A DNA stretch of 64,000 nucleotides from Deltaproteobacteria bacterium (GTDB lineage: Bacteria; Desulfobacterota; DSM-4660; Desulfatiglandales; Desulfatiglandaceae): NCBI GenBank assembly GCA_019307815.1, contig JAFDIV010000003.1:150765-214764 (forward strand), in the 5' to 3' direction. The notes under the pieces were generated by a model. That model was given only the letters and a program-made list of their open reading frames with translations. It did no database searches and had not been told where the DNA came from. The position numbers and the translations under genes are program-made. Position 1 is the first letter of the stretch. The number at the start of each line of letters is the position of its first letter. Positions 1-9,033 of this stretch are shown here, in pieces.

Positions 1-785
1 AGAGGATGGGCAAAAAGTTTGTCGAGGTTGCTCTGCGTTACAAGATTTGTATCTATCTCCGCTTCGGAAATGAGCTCATAAACAGGTGACCTTTCAAGTA
101 AATCGGTGTTGTTAAGGAGTGTGGATCGAAATTCTGCATAGGCCCTAGCTGCCTCAGTTCCTGAGTCTTGGTTCACTGCATAAGCCTTTTCAATGGCGGT
201 GGCAGCATGGGCCAAAGAAGTTTTTACCATGATCATGTCATCACTTTCCAAAAGGGCTTTTTTCATCTCCTTGAATCCCTTTTTGCTGTATGTTCCGTAA
301 AAGAATTCAAGGATTCCCTGTCTCTCACTTATTACGCCAATGCCCACATCAAATCCCTTTGGAAAGCGAGGCAGCGCCACCATAACTCCCCTGGTACCTG
401 CTGGGTCAAAGCTGCCAAGCAGGGCTTCAGGGTTTTCCTGTGCTATGGGTTTAATGATCGGGGTCTGGACGTCACCTTTCTTTATGTCTGGCACCTCAAT
501 GCCCTTTGTTTTGAGTTTGAAAAGTAGTTTTCGGGCTGCCTTTTGCACCTCTTTCTGAGGGAAGGTATCCATAACGGCGAGGATGAGTTGAACAAGATCA
601 CTACCTTCTGGTGGGAGTTTTTCAATAAACACCTTAGCAATAAAGGGGGAAGGGATTTCCTTTACAATTTGGCGTGGATCTGTGTCTTTATAATCAGCTA
701 GTAGAGAAGAGAGCTTGGTTTCCTGTTCAGGGGATAGGGGAGTAGAGGACAGAGTTTTTTCCCTAGATTTTTTCTTTTTGCTCAT
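1..785 (-). CDS. Hypothetical protein, partial (C-terminus outside window)
   Basis: An open reading frame runs on the minus strand from an ATG at 785 to the window edge, giving at least 261 residues with no stop. It starts with a basic stretch (MSKKKKSREK) and is hydrophilic, with no signal peptide or membrane segment. Central residues about 120-260 (GSFDPAGTRGVMVALPRFPKG and on) look globular with repeated short helices. I do not recognise the family. The start overlaps the pyrR stop by four bases (ATGA), so it is probably translated with pyrR and shares its promoter. The overlap and the consistent frame are what I see; function is unknown. Confidence 0.75.
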   Translation of the reverse strand, partial: MSKKKKSREKTLSSTPLSPEQETKLSSLLADYKDTDPRQIVKEIPSPFIAKVFIEKLPPEGSDLVQLILAVMDTFPQKEVQKAARKLLFKLKTKGIEVPDIKKGDVQTPIIKPIAQENPEALLGSFDPAGTRGVMVALPRFPKGFDVGIGVISERQGILEFFYGTYSKKGFKEMKKALLESDDMIMVKTSLAHAATAIEKAYAVNQDSGTEAARAYAEFRSTLLNNTDLLERSPVYELISEAEIDTNLVTQSNLDKLFAHP

Positions 786-1336
786 GCCTGGGCTGCCTTC
801 TTCTTTTCAATGCTCACATGATCGGAGAAGCCGGCTTCTTTGAGGTAAACATTTATGGTTTGCTCGGGTGTTGTGGGCCAGACGCCACCCACATAGTTGG
901 GTGAAATCGGAAGTTCACGGTACTCCTCGCCTCGATCCACCAGCACTGCCAGTTCTATCTTCTTAGGCCTGCCGTAATCTACAAGGGCGTCCATGGCTGC
1001 ACGTACGGTTCTTCCCGTGAATAACACGTCATCCACCAGGATAACTGTCTTGTCGTCTATGGAAAACGGCAGTTCCGTCTTACCTACGCGAGGGCTGGGC
1101 CCGATTCGGGTCCAGTCGTCTCTGTAAAGGGTAATGTCCAAGACCCCCATCGGGACCTCTTTATCGGTCATGGAGGTGATGGTTTCTTGGAGTCTGGCCG
1201 CCAGGTAAGCTCCTCCTGTACGTATACCCACCAGAACAACATCGCTGAGTGGTCCGTGGTTGGCAGTAATCTGTTCAGCAATCTTCTTGATGTTTTCCTG
1301 GATCTCTTCTGCTTTTAGTATGATTTGTGTCTGCAT
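782..1336 (-). CDS. pyrR: Bifunctional pyrimidine operon regulator / uracil phosphoribosyltransferase PyrR
   Basis: The 184-residue product has the usual PyrR length. The type I phosphoribosyltransferase PRPP loop is visible around residues 96-108 (VILVDDVLFTGRT), preceded by a VLVGIRTGG segment near residue 37 that holds the PPi loop. In this family the protein makes UMP from uracil and PRPP and, in many bacteria, binds pyr mRNA as an attenuator. Here it is not next to pyrimidine biosynthesis genes but is followed by an unknown gene overlapping by ATGA. A good sigma-70-like promoter lies about 125 bases upstream. The enzymatic role is well supported; RNA-binding regulation in this organism is only inferred from the family. 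Confidence 0.93.
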   Translation of the reverse strand: MQTQIILKAEEIQENIKKIAEQITANHGPLSDVVLVGIRTGGAYLAARLQETITSMTDKEVPMGVLDITLYRDDWTRIGPSPRVGKTELPFSIDDKTVILVDDVLFTGRTVRAAMDALVDYGRPKKIELAVLVDRGEEYRELPISPNYVGGVWPTTPEQTINVYLKEAGFSDHVSIEKKKAAQA

Positions 1337-1684
1337 GATTTTTCTCTTGCTACTATGAGCTGACAGATTTAGGCTCCCTAATATAAAGACTCTTCAGATC
1401 CAACCATTTCTTCAAAAATGTCCCAGACCCCATTTTTCCAAAATTTTAAAATACTAGGAAAAATAATTATTATACTTCCATATAGTCCTATCGTCAAGGA
1501 AATATGGAAATTGCACATTGGAGATCTCGCTCCCAATCTTGCAAATCCCTGCAACGTGTTATAAGATTTGCAAATATTAATGGTCATGATTGTGCTTGTG
1601 CCTTCGGACTCCCGAAAGTAAGAAAAGGGAGGAAGTTAGCAGAAAAAGGGAAAGTTATGATTGGGTGCTGCTGGAGAACCTTTT
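1337..1684. other. Divergent intergenic region pyrR / rnc
   Basis: No gene is supported here; short open frames in this stretch have no coding character. It holds the minus-strand pyrR promoter at 1469-1497. A weaker plus-strand candidate is CTTGCA (1538-1543), 16 bases, TATAAG (1560-1565), which could drive the rnc operon. No clear attenuator hairpin was seen in the pyrR leader. Confidence 0.5.
1469..1497 (-). promoter_or_regulatory. Sigma-70-type promoter for pyrR
   Basis: On the minus strand TTGACG (complement of 1492-1497) and TATAAT (complement of 1469-1474) are separated by 17 bases. The -10 is perfect and the -35 has one mismatch. Transcription would start near 1462, leaving a leader of about 125 bases before pyrR. 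Found by eye, no experimental support. Confidence 0.6.
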
Positions 1685-2398
1685 ATGGAATCTGAACTAT
1701 TAGCTGAAGATCAAGCAGAAGAATTATGTCAAAGGCTCGGATACCAATTCAGGGATATCTCCTTGCTCCTTAACGCCCTTTGTCATGCCTCTTTTTCGAA
1801 TGAGCAGCCCCAGCTTGAGTTAGAAAATAACGAAAGGCTTGAGTTTCTAGGTGATGCGGTACTGGAGCTTGCTGTAAGCCATATACTGATGGATCGGTTC
1901 GCTCAGGCCGAAGAGGGAACCCTTTCAAGATATCGAGCTGCCCTGGTTGATGAGACAGGCCTTTATCAGGTGGCCATGGCCATAGGACTGGGCAAATATA
2001 TCTTTTTGGGTAAAGGAGAAGAATTGAGTGGAGGAAGGGAAAAACCATCTATTCTGGCCGATGCCATGGAGGCCTTGATCGGTGCGGTTTACATTGACGG
2101 TGGCTTTGACCAGGCCAAGAGAGTTATTATCAAGCTCTTTTCTTCGCGTATCGAGGATCTCGGAAACAAGGATATGATTCATGACTTCAAGAGTCTGCTC
2201 CAGGAGCTTACTCAGCAAAGATATAAGACAATTCCCGCCTATAGGCTTGTGGAGGAATGGGGACCGCCCCATGACAAGGTATTTCGAGTTTCCTTGGCCA
2301 TTAGGGGAGAGGTGGTTGCCCATGGAGAGGGAAAGAGTAAGAAAGAAGCAGAACAGCGGGCTGCAAAAGTGGCCTATATGAAGATGAGGAAGGAATGA
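1685..2398 (+). CDS. rnc: Ribonuclease III
   Basis: The 237-residue product cleaves double-stranded RNA in rRNA processing and mRNA decay. The signature NNERLEFLGDAVLEL (about residues 44-58) contains the metal-binding acidic residues, and the C-terminal third (from about residue 160) is a double-stranded RNA-binding domain ending in KKEAEQRAAKVA. The ATG at 1685 was chosen because GGAG lies eight bases upstream (1673-1676); an in-frame TTG at 1661 would add eight residues but has no ribosome site. It overlaps the next gene by four bases (ATGA), the first of two such couplings leading to era. Confidence 0.95.
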   Translation: MESELLAEDQAEELCQRLGYQFRDISLLLNALCHASFSNEQPQLELENNERLEFLGDAVLELAVSHILMDRFAQAEEGTLSRYRAALVDETGLYQVAMAIGLGKYIFLGKGEELSGGREKPSILADAMEALIGAVYIDGGFDQAKRVIIKLFSSRIEDLGNKDMIHDFKSLLQELTQQRYKTIPAYRLVEEWGPPHDKVFRVSLAIRGEVVAHGEGKSKKEAEQRAAKVAYMKMRKE

Positions 2399-3414
2399 AG
2401 GCCTTTATAGTGCCCATATTCATCCCCAATGTGGGCTGCCCCACCCGTTGTGTATTCTGCGAGCAACCCAGGATAACCTCTCAGCCCACCCAGATACCAA
2501 GCCCTGAAACTGTTTCTCAGATCCTGTGCCAAGCGCTCAGATCCAGGAAATACAGAGGTGCTGAATGTGCCCAGGTGGCTTTCTATGGGGGGACTTTCAC
2601 ACGGCTTCCCTTAGGCAAAATGAAGGAACTTCTGGAGGCGGTAAGGCCTTTTGTGGAAAAGGGATATTTTGAGTCCATTAGGGTATCAACGCGGCCCGAT
2701 GCACTGGAATTAGATCGGCTTGAGCTGATGCAGAGTTATGGTGTAAGGACTGTAGAACTCGGTGCCCAGTCAATGGATGACAAAGTTTTGGTTGCATCCA
2801 ACAGGGGCCATACGGTGGCAGATACTGTTGAAGGCGTGGGAAAATTGAGAAAAATGGGTTTTTGTGTTGGGATTCAGTTGATGCCTGGCCTCCCAGGGGA
2901 GACCGAGGGCTCTTTCCAGCAAACCGTAACCAAGACTATAGGGCTTAGACCGGACGCGGTCCGCATCTATCCCACAGTGGTCATAAAGGGCACCAAGCTT
3001 GCCAGGATGTTTGAAGAAGGACATTATACTCCCTTGAGTCTTGACAAAGCGGTCCGAGTTTGCGCTGACGCGGTAATTCGGTTCGAGGCCGAGGGTATAA
3101 AGGTCATAAGAATAGGTCTTATGAGCTCTCCCAGGTTATTGCAAGAAGGGGAAGTGATAGGAGGGCCGTGGCACCCATGTTTTGGAGGCCTTGTTCGCTC
3201 TTTGGTATACCACATGACAATTGCCCTAGCCATTCCCAAAGGGATTGAGGGAAAGGACATCAGCGTAATCGTGAATCCCAGGGATGAGGCACTTTTTCGC
3301 GGGTACAGAAACCAGGGCCTTCACTACATGGAGAAAAATACTGGTGCAAGAGTCCTTTCAGTGGTGACAGACCCACATATCCAGCGCAGTGAAGTGAGGA
3401 TCAATCGGGTATGA
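2395..3414 (+). CDS. Radical SAM protein, Elp3-like N-terminal class
   Basis: A 339-residue protein with the radical SAM cluster motif near the N-terminus, GCPTRCVFC at about residues 14-22 (CxxxCxxC), followed by FYGGTF (about residues 63-68), the usual glycine motif. The order resembles the radical SAM half of Elp3-type proteins, but the C-terminal acetyltransferase domain is absent. A role in tRNA or other RNA modification would suit its place between rnc and era, but this is inference. It is translationally coupled on both sides by ATGA overlaps. Substrate unknown. Confidence 0.85.
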   Translation: MKAFIVPIFIPNVGCPTRCVFCEQPRITSQPTQIPSPETVSQILCQALRSRKYRGAECAQVAFYGGTFTRLPLGKMKELLEAVRPFVEKGYFESIRVSTRPDALELDRLELMQSYGVRTVELGAQSMDDKVLVASNRGHTVADTVEGVGKLRKMGFCVGIQLMPGLPGETEGSFQQTVTKTIGLRPDAVRIYPTVVIKGTKLARMFEEGHYTPLSLDKAVRVCADAVIRFEAEGIKVIRIGLMSSPRLLQEGEVIGGPWHPCFGGLVRSLVYHMTIALAIPKGIEGKDISVIVNPRDEALFRGYRNQGLHYMEKNTGARVLSVVTDPHIQRSEVRINRV

Positions 3415-4295
3415 CATACCTTTCCGGATTTGTAGCCATTGTCGGTCCGCCCAACGTGGGAAAATCCACACTGCTAAATAGCATTCTGGGCAAAAAGGTG
3501 GCCATTGTTACCTCCAAGCCCCAGACCACGAGGAACCGCATCACCGGAATATATACTGGCGAGGATTTCCAAATGGTTTTTATGGATACTCCTGGGATTC
3601 ATAAGACATGGACCCCCCTTCACAAGAGCATGGTAGAATCAGCCAAGGCGGCCTTGAGGGAGGTGGATATAGTACTGTTAATAACAGAGGTGTCTGAGGC
3701 GGTGTGGGAGGAGACTTTACCAGTTATCGGTGTCCTGAAAAAGACTTCAAGACCTGCTGTGTTGGCAATCAACAAAGTGGATAAGACAAAAAAGGAGATA
3801 CTCCTTCCGGCTATTGATCGGGCAAGAAAGATCTATGAGTTTAATGCCATTGTACCAATATCTGCCCTCAAGGGTATTAATCTGAACGAGTTGATGGGTG
3901 AGCTTAAGGCTCTCCTAAAGCCAGGTCCTCAACTTTTTCCAGAGGACATGGACACGGTACAATCAGAGGAATTTTTGATTTCCGAGATCATCAGAGAAAA
4001 AATTTATCTCCACACTAGGAAGGAGTTGCCCTATTCATGCGCTGTAACAGTGGATTTTATCCAAGAGGATCCTAAAAAGAACCTGCTATCCATTGCAGCC
4101 CGAATACATGTGGAGACAGAATCCCAGAAAGGAATACTGATAGGGAAAAAAGGCAGCATGATAAAAAATATAGGAAAGGCCGCAAGGGAGGAGCTTGAAA
4201 GCCGTTTTGGAGTGAAGATCTTTCTGGATCTGATAGTGAGGGTTGAGAAAAACTGGAGTAAAGACACGAGGGCTCTTCGAAAATTAGGCTACTGA
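3411..4295 (+). CDS. era: GTPase Era
   Basis: The 294-residue product matches Era in length and order: G1 GPPNVGKST (about residues 12-20), switch region TTRNRITGI, G3 DTPGIH, G4 NKVD, and a C-terminal KH domain with the GKKGSMIKNIG loop at about residues 242-252. Era binds 16S rRNA and supports 30S maturation. It closes the rnc - radical SAM - era operon, and an intrinsic terminator starts directly after the stop codon. Confidence 0.97.
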   Translation: MTYLSGFVAIVGPPNVGKSTLLNSILGKKVAIVTSKPQTTRNRITGIYTGEDFQMVFMDTPGIHKTWTPLHKSMVESAKAALREVDIVLLITEVSEAVWEETLPVIGVLKKTSRPAVLAINKVDKTKKEILLPAIDRARKIYEFNAIVPISALKGINLNELMGELKALLKPGPQLFPEDMDTVQSEEFLISEIIREKIYLHTRKELPYSCAVTVDFIQEDPKKNLLSIAARIHVETESQKGILIGKKGSMIKNIGKAAREELESRFGVKIFLDLIVRVEKNWSKDTRALRKLGY

Positions 4296-4332
4296 AACAA
4301 GAACAGCCGCTCTTAGAGCGGCTGTTCTTGTT
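4296..4332 (+). terminator. Intrinsic-type terminator after era
   Basis: Two perfectly complementary 18-base arms (4296-4313 and 4315-4332) form a very strong hairpin beginning at the first base after the era stop codon. The right arm ends in a T-rich CTTGTT and there is no longer U-tract. It is symmetric and could act in both directions. Confidence 0.8.
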
Positions 4333-4478
4333 AGGAGAAAAGAGTACATTATCTGTTTTGCCTAATTAAATATGCAAAAGCCTTGCCATCTTTTTTCCAG
4401 GCTTCATGTCATTAGTATAACCTCTTGATTTTCAACTACTTCTTATAGAAACAACAAAATAGGTACCTGTGGGGGTCA

Positions 4479-4515
4479 GGGGTCAGGGTACAAAATTTTG
4501 TACCGGCTGGACCCC
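4479..4515. repeat. REP-like palindromic element
   Basis: An imperfect palindrome: GGGGTC at the left, central GGTACAAAATTTTGTACC (4488-4504), GACCCC at the right. The left end is partly duplicated (GGGGGTCAGGGGTCAGG from 4471). A second, weaker core of the same kind, GGTACAAAAATTTTTACC, lies about 60 bases on at 4564-4581, touching the 3' end of the next gene. The form resembles REP-type hairpins associated with TnpA-REP transposases in many Desulfobacterota; no such transposase is in this window. Confidence 0.55.
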
Positions 4516-4582
4516 TTTAGGAGGACTTTTAGGGATAAGATATTAAGATTAATAGAAAAATAGCGGTACAAAAATTTTTACC

Positions 4583-5947
4583 TCATACGACAATATTATA
4601 CTTCTTCATCTTGTGTTGAATTAGGCTTTTGGTAATTCCTAACTTGTTGGCAGCATGGGCCTGAACATTGTTACATTCTGAAAGGGCCCGCCTGATTAAG
4701 CGCTCTTCGATTTTCTCCAGGGCCTGAGGAAGGGGCATGTCTGGGGGTATGAATCTTTCCACTTCTAATTCCACCTTGGCCCCAGTAACCTCATCGGGCA
4801 GATCATCCAGCGTGATTACCCCATCTGTACTCAATACCACCGCCCTTTCAATCACATTCTCAAGCTCCCTGACATTGCCAGGCCAATGGTAGTTATAAAA
4901 GGCCTTCCATGCCTCTGGGCGAAGCTCTATCTGTTTCTTGCCTCCCCCCTTTGCATATTTGTCTATGAAATGCTTGACTAGGAGCGGGATATCATCCCGT
5001 CTTTCCCGCAAAGGAGGAACATCAATCTGAATTACATTCAATCTATAAAAGAGGTCTTCCCTAAATATTCCTTGGGCCACGTCTTCTTTGATGTTCCTAT
5101 TGGATGCTGAGATCACCCTTACGTCAACCTTTATGGTTCTGGTCCCGCCCACCCTTTCAAATTCCATTTCCTGCAGGACCCTCAGCAGCTTTACTTGAAG
5201 GGGGGGGGGCATATCACCCACTTCATCCAGAAAAAGGGTGCCTCCGTCAGCCAGCTCAAAACGCCCTTTTTTCATGGCAATGGCTCCGGTGAAGGCCCCT
5301 TTTTCGTGTCCGAAAAGCTCACTTTCGAGCAAAGTTTCCGTTAGCGCTCCACAGTTTATTGAAACAAACGGCCCATCCCTTCTGGGTCCTGAGAAGTGTA
5401 TGGCCTTGGCAATAAGCTCTTTACCAGTTCCGGAAGGCCCAGTAATTAACACAGAGGCCTTTGAGTCTGCCACTTTTTGGATAAGGTCGTATATCTTGAG
5501 CATGGGCTTACTCTTGCCCACCATATTTCCATATCGGAATTTTTCTGATAATGCCTCTCTAAGTAATCGGTTTTCCTTTATGAGGCGGTAGTTCTCCAGC
5601 GCCTTTTTGACTGTAAGCTTCAGCTCTTCGTTCTGAAAGGGTTTTGTGATGTAGTCATAAGCCTGTTTTTTCATGGCCTCTACGGCCATTTCTATGGTGC
5701 CGTATGCAGTCATCATGATCACTGGTAGTTCGGGGTGGATCCGTTTGCAGGCCTCAAGTAACTCCATACCGCTCATGCCAGGCATCTTCATGTCTGTGAT
5801 GACCAGGTCTAAATCAGATTCCTTGACAATATTTAATGCCTTTTCCGCCTTGTCCACAGTAATGATCTCGTAGCCCTCAGGGGTCAAGAGGGTCTCAAGA
5901 ACCAGGAGATAGTTTTTTTCGTCATCTACTATAAGAATTGTTTCCAT
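4583..5947 (-). CDS. NtrC-family sigma-54 response regulator
   Basis: A 454-residue regulator with an N-terminal receiver (about 1-120; acidic pair DDE and phosphoacceptor in ITDMKMPG), a central sigma-54 activator AAA+ domain (Walker A GPSGTGKE, canonical GAFTGA loop, LFLDEVGD Walker B), and a Fis-type helix-turn-helix at the C-terminus (AHAANKLGITKSLIQHKMKKY). I chose the ATG at 5947, ten bases after an AAGGAG site; the GTG at 5953 is only four bases from it. The partner kinase gene lies immediately upstream with an eight-base gap, so the pair is an operon. Target genes cannot be read from the window. Confidence 0.92.
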   Translation of the reverse strand: METILIVDDEKNYLLVLETLLTPEGYEIITVDKAEKALNIVKESDLDLVITDMKMPGMSGMELLEACKRIHPELPVIMMTAYGTIEMAVEAMKKQAYDYITKPFQNEELKLTVKKALENYRLIKENRLLREALSEKFRYGNMVGKSKPMLKIYDLIQKVADSKASVLITGPSGTGKELIAKAIHFSGPRRDGPFVSINCGALTETLLESELFGHEKGAFTGAIAMKKGRFELADGGTLFLDEVGDMPPPLQVKLLRVLQEMEFERVGGTRTIKVDVRVISASNRNIKEDVAQGIFREDLFYRLNVIQIDVPPLRERRDDIPLLVKHFIDKYAKGGGKKQIELRPEAWKAFYNYHWPGNVRELENVIERAVVLSTDGVITLDDLPDEVTGAKVELEVERFIPPDMPLPQALEKIEERLIRRALSECNNVQAHAANKLGITKSLIQHKMKKYNIVV

Positions 5948-5954
5948 TGCCACT

Positions 5955-7430
5955 TTACTCCTTTAATAAACGAGGACCATCCTTGGGCAAGCTTACGGTG
6001 ACAATAGTCCCTCGACCTTTTTGGCTTTCAATAGTAATGGTGCCCTCGTGAACCTCTACAATCTTTCTCACAATGGATAGCCCCAGCCCTGTTCCCTTTT
6101 CCTTGGTGGTAAAAAAGGGATTAAACACACGACCCAGATTTTCCTCGCTTATCCCACAACCACTGTCCTGGATTTGAATGATGCAGTGCCCTTTGTCCTC
6201 TTTCCCTGTGACGTTAATAATACCTTTACCTTCCAATGCATGGATGGCGTTTATGAATATGTTCAAAAAGGCCCGATAGAGCATTTCAGGGTCTGCTTTT
6301 ATGCGATAGGGGCTACTGTCTAAGTTCTGCTTTACCACAACCTGCTGTTTCTTGAGTTCAGGTTCTAGAAAACTGATATTCTTATGAATGATCTCCGTAA
6401 GGGAGCAGTCCTGGAGGTTTGGTCTTTGGGGACGTGCAAAGTCGAGAAATTCCGTCACAATATTGTTGAGTCGACTGGATTCTTCAACAATGACACCAGA
6501 TAACTTCTTTTGGGTCTCATCCGCATTGGGCAATCCTCCAAGCAGGTCGGCGGTACTACGGATGATTCCCAAGGGATTGCGGATCTCATGGGATATGCCA
6601 GCAACCATTTGTCCTAAGGCAGCCAGGCGCTCTGCCTGGTGGAGCTGAGCTTCCAGTTGCCGTTGCTCCCTTGCCCTTTCTTCAATGGTCATTTCGGCCT
6701 TGTGGACGATTAAGAGCAATGCCAGGAATATGAGCCCCATAATAAGGAGAGAAAGACCAAAGATGGTATACTGAAATTTTACAATGGATCGATAGGGCTT
6801 GGTCAAATCCTGGATGATTTCAAAGACACCCAAAATATATCCCATGTCGCCCACAAATGGGTCAATGCCCCTAAAGGGGATATAGGTCCGCAGTTTTTTT
6901 TCACCACCTATCAACTCGATACCCAGGCCCCACAGATCACCACCCCCGGATATAAGCCTGGAACTGTTTTGCCCCATCATAGCCTTTCTATAACCCAAGC
7001 TCTCTCTGACCTTTTTGCCCAGCAGCCTGGGGTCAGTGCTATAGGCGATCACACCTTTGTTGATATCATAGATGTTAACGAGATCCACGTTATAGCTATG
7101 GATGGTGTTTTTCACAATGCGATCCATAAGTTCATACTGTTCTTTTTCCCGGAGCTTTATCTTTCCATAACGGGTTACCACAGGTATGACAAAGTTCTGG
7201 AAGACTTGGTAATTCAAGTTCTGGCCCAGTAGGAGGGCATAATTTTCATGACTTTTCATGAGCATGTCTTTTGCCTTTTGGGCCACGATCACTGAGAAGG
7301 GAAAACTGAACAGGAGAAGCACAACAAAACTGGCATAGGCAAAAAACTTGACCAACCGGAACGGTCTGGTATTTTGTTGAGGTTTTTCAGAAACAGGTGG
7401 CATAAGAATAAAATTTTTACCTTGGGCCAT
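5955..7430 (-). CDS. Membrane sensor histidine kinase (partner of the NtrC-type regulator)
   Basis: A 491-residue membrane kinase. A first transmembrane helix at about residues 28-50 and a second at about 220-245 flank a periplasmic sensor region of roughly 170 residues, probably a Cache-type fold. The transmitter has the H-box GISHEIRNPLG at about residue 275, the N-box NIFINAIHAL, DSGCGI, and the G2 box GTGLGLSIV. It is transcribed ahead of the response regulator and presumably phosphorylates it. The signal sensed is unknown. Confidence 0.92.
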   Translation of the reverse strand: MAQGKNFILMPPVSEKPQQNTRPFRLVKFFAYASFVVLLLFSFPFSVIVAQKAKDMLMKSHENYALLLGQNLNYQVFQNFVIPVVTRYGKIKLREKEQYELMDRIVKNTIHSYNVDLVNIYDINKGVIAYSTDPRLLGKKVRESLGYRKAMMGQNSSRLISGGGDLWGLGIELIGGEKKLRTYIPFRGIDPFVGDMGYILGVFEIIQDLTKPYRSIVKFQYTIFGLSLLIMGLIFLALLLIVHKAEMTIEERAREQRQLEAQLHQAERLAALGQMVAGISHEIRNPLGIIRSTADLLGGLPNADETQKKLSGVIVEESSRLNNIVTEFLDFARPQRPNLQDCSLTEIIHKNISFLEPELKKQQVVVKQNLDSSPYRIKADPEMLYRAFLNIFINAIHALEGKGIINVTGKEDKGHCIIQIQDSGCGISEENLGRVFNPFFTTKEKGTGLGLSIVRKIVEVHEGTITIESQKGRGTIVTVSLPKDGPRLLKE

Positions 7431-7665
7431 AAATTATGAATCATTTTATTTTATTCTCAAAAATAGTGCCAGGTCAACTGTTCGTGTGTTTTTGGCCAAT
7501 TCACGAGCTTGAATAGGCGGTTTCAAAGGTATATACTTTTACTAGAGTGAAGATGCCGATTCTTTTTATGGGGCCCGGATGAAGGAAGGTGCCACTTTAT
7601 AGTCTGCTGCAATGTATCTTCCATATGGTCTGGGAATGTAAGGCTTATGGAAAGGGAATAATACT

Positions 7666-8961
7666 ATGTATGACGCAGATATTGATCAATTGCCATTTAT
7701 GCTTTTTGCTGATGAAAGGGGGAGAATATATGACCATCCCTATCTAAGAATGGCCGGATATTCCGGGGGATCCATTGCCCCCGTGTACCAGGAAGACCTG
7801 ATTCCATTGCCTGCCTACAGCAAGTTGTTCTATATCCCTGATTGCCCTCCCATAGGGCTTGATCCCCAGACAGGCGAATACCTGGTGGTAGAGCAGTTGG
7901 ACATGGGTGACCGTACCATCTCGCCCTTTGCAGTTGCAGCCTTTCTGGAGCCAGGATATGTCCGGACCCATCTTCCGGCAGCTGATTATGAGAGGAAGTC
8001 CTATCTGCTTCCCTTATGGGCTTACGCAGGGGTGGGATTCAAGGAGGAACAATACTGGGTCACAGGGTTTCAGATTGAATACAATCCCCGGTGGGAGCCT
8101 AGAAACTACGATGACAAAGAACTGATCCCTGCCATTGAATCTTTCCGAAGAGATATAAGTGACGGGCCGCTAGTGAGACATCTGGTGGGCTGTGCCATGG
8201 ATAATCACTGCTTTGCCGCCAAAAACCTCTTTCTTAGAAGGTGGGAGGCCCCTTTGCCCGTGAGTCGGTCTTGTAACGCCGCATGTCTGGGCTGCCTTTC
8301 CCTTCAGCCCGAGGGATACTTTGAGGCCTCCCACCACAGGATCAGCTTTCGGCCTTCAAAGGAAGAGATCGTAAGACTTGCTGTGCAGCACCTGGAGACG
8401 GCGGAAGAAGCCATTGTAAGCTTTGGCCAGGGGTGCGAAGGTGAGCCTTTGACCGAATCCCGGCTTATCTTAGATAGCATCATGGAGATCCGTAAGAACA
8501 CAGACCTAGGGACCATCAATTTAAATACCAATGGGAGTCTTCCTGAAGAGGTAAGACGGATTGCACGCAAGGGTCTGGATTCTATTAGGATCAGCCTGAA
8601 TAGTGCCCGCCCAGAGCTTTATAGGGCCTATTACAGGCCAAAGGGATATGATTTTGAGGATGTGGTGGAATCCATCTCCCTGGCAAGACAGATGGGCCTG
8701 TATACAATGGTGAACTTGCTCGTTTTTCCAGGTATTACGGATCAGGAAGAAGAAATAGAGGCTTTGATAAACCTGGTAAAAGAGACAGACCTGAATTTCC
8801 TTCACCTGAAAAATTTGAATATTGATCCGGTTTACTATCTCGAAAAAATGCCCTCTTCAGATTCAAAGGCGGTGGGCATAAAAACCATGGCCAAAATATT
8901 AAAGGCCGAACTCCCCCACCTTCAACTGGGCTATTTTAATCAGCCGGTAAAAAAGACCTAA
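7666..8961 (+). CDS. Radical SAM protein with long N-terminal extension
   Basis: A 431-residue protein whose radical SAM motif CNAACLGC appears only at about residues 201-208, after roughly 200 residues of an unrecognised domain rich in aromatic residues and prolines. Downstream are FGQGCEGEP (the glycine motif), LNTNG and SIRISLNSA, typical of the SPASM-less twitch-like barrel. The N-terminal block does not resemble a known accessory domain to me. The gene stands alone between a divergent kinase operon and convergent purD. Substrate unknown. Confidence 0.8.
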   Translation: MYDADIDQLPFMLFADERGRIYDHPYLRMAGYSGGSIAPVYQEDLIPLPAYSKLFYIPDCPPIGLDPQTGEYLVVEQLDMGDRTISPFAVAAFLEPGYVRTHLPAADYERKSYLLPLWAYAGVGFKEEQYWVTGFQIEYNPRWEPRNYDDKELIPAIESFRRDISDGPLVRHLVGCAMDNHCFAAKNLFLRRWEAPLPVSRSCNAACLGCLSLQPEGYFEASHHRISFRPSKEEIVRLAVQHLETAEEAIVSFGQGCEGEPLTESRLILDSIMEIRKNTDLGTINLNTNGSLPEEVRRIARKGLDSIRISLNSARPELYRAYYRPKGYDFEDVVESISLARQMGLYTMVNLLVFPGITDQEEEIEALINLVKETDLNFLHLKNLNIDPVYYLEKMPSSDSKAVGIKTMAKILKAELPHLQLGYFNQPVKKT

Positions 8962-8976
8962 TACTAAGGTTAAGCA

Positions 8977-9030
8977 AAGGCTAAGGGCACAAGGAAAAAG
9001 CTTTTTTCAATGCTTCATGCCCCTGGCCTT
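8977..9030. terminator. Possible bidirectional stem-loop between convergent genes
   Basis: Arms at 8977-8989 and 9018-9030 pair at 11 of 13 positions; the loop contains a second palindrome of A5 GC T6 type (about 8994-9007). It lies in the 72-base gap between the convergent radical SAM gene and purD, so it may end both transcripts. There is no clean stem plus U-tract. Confidence 0.4.
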
Positions 9031-9033
9031 GAT

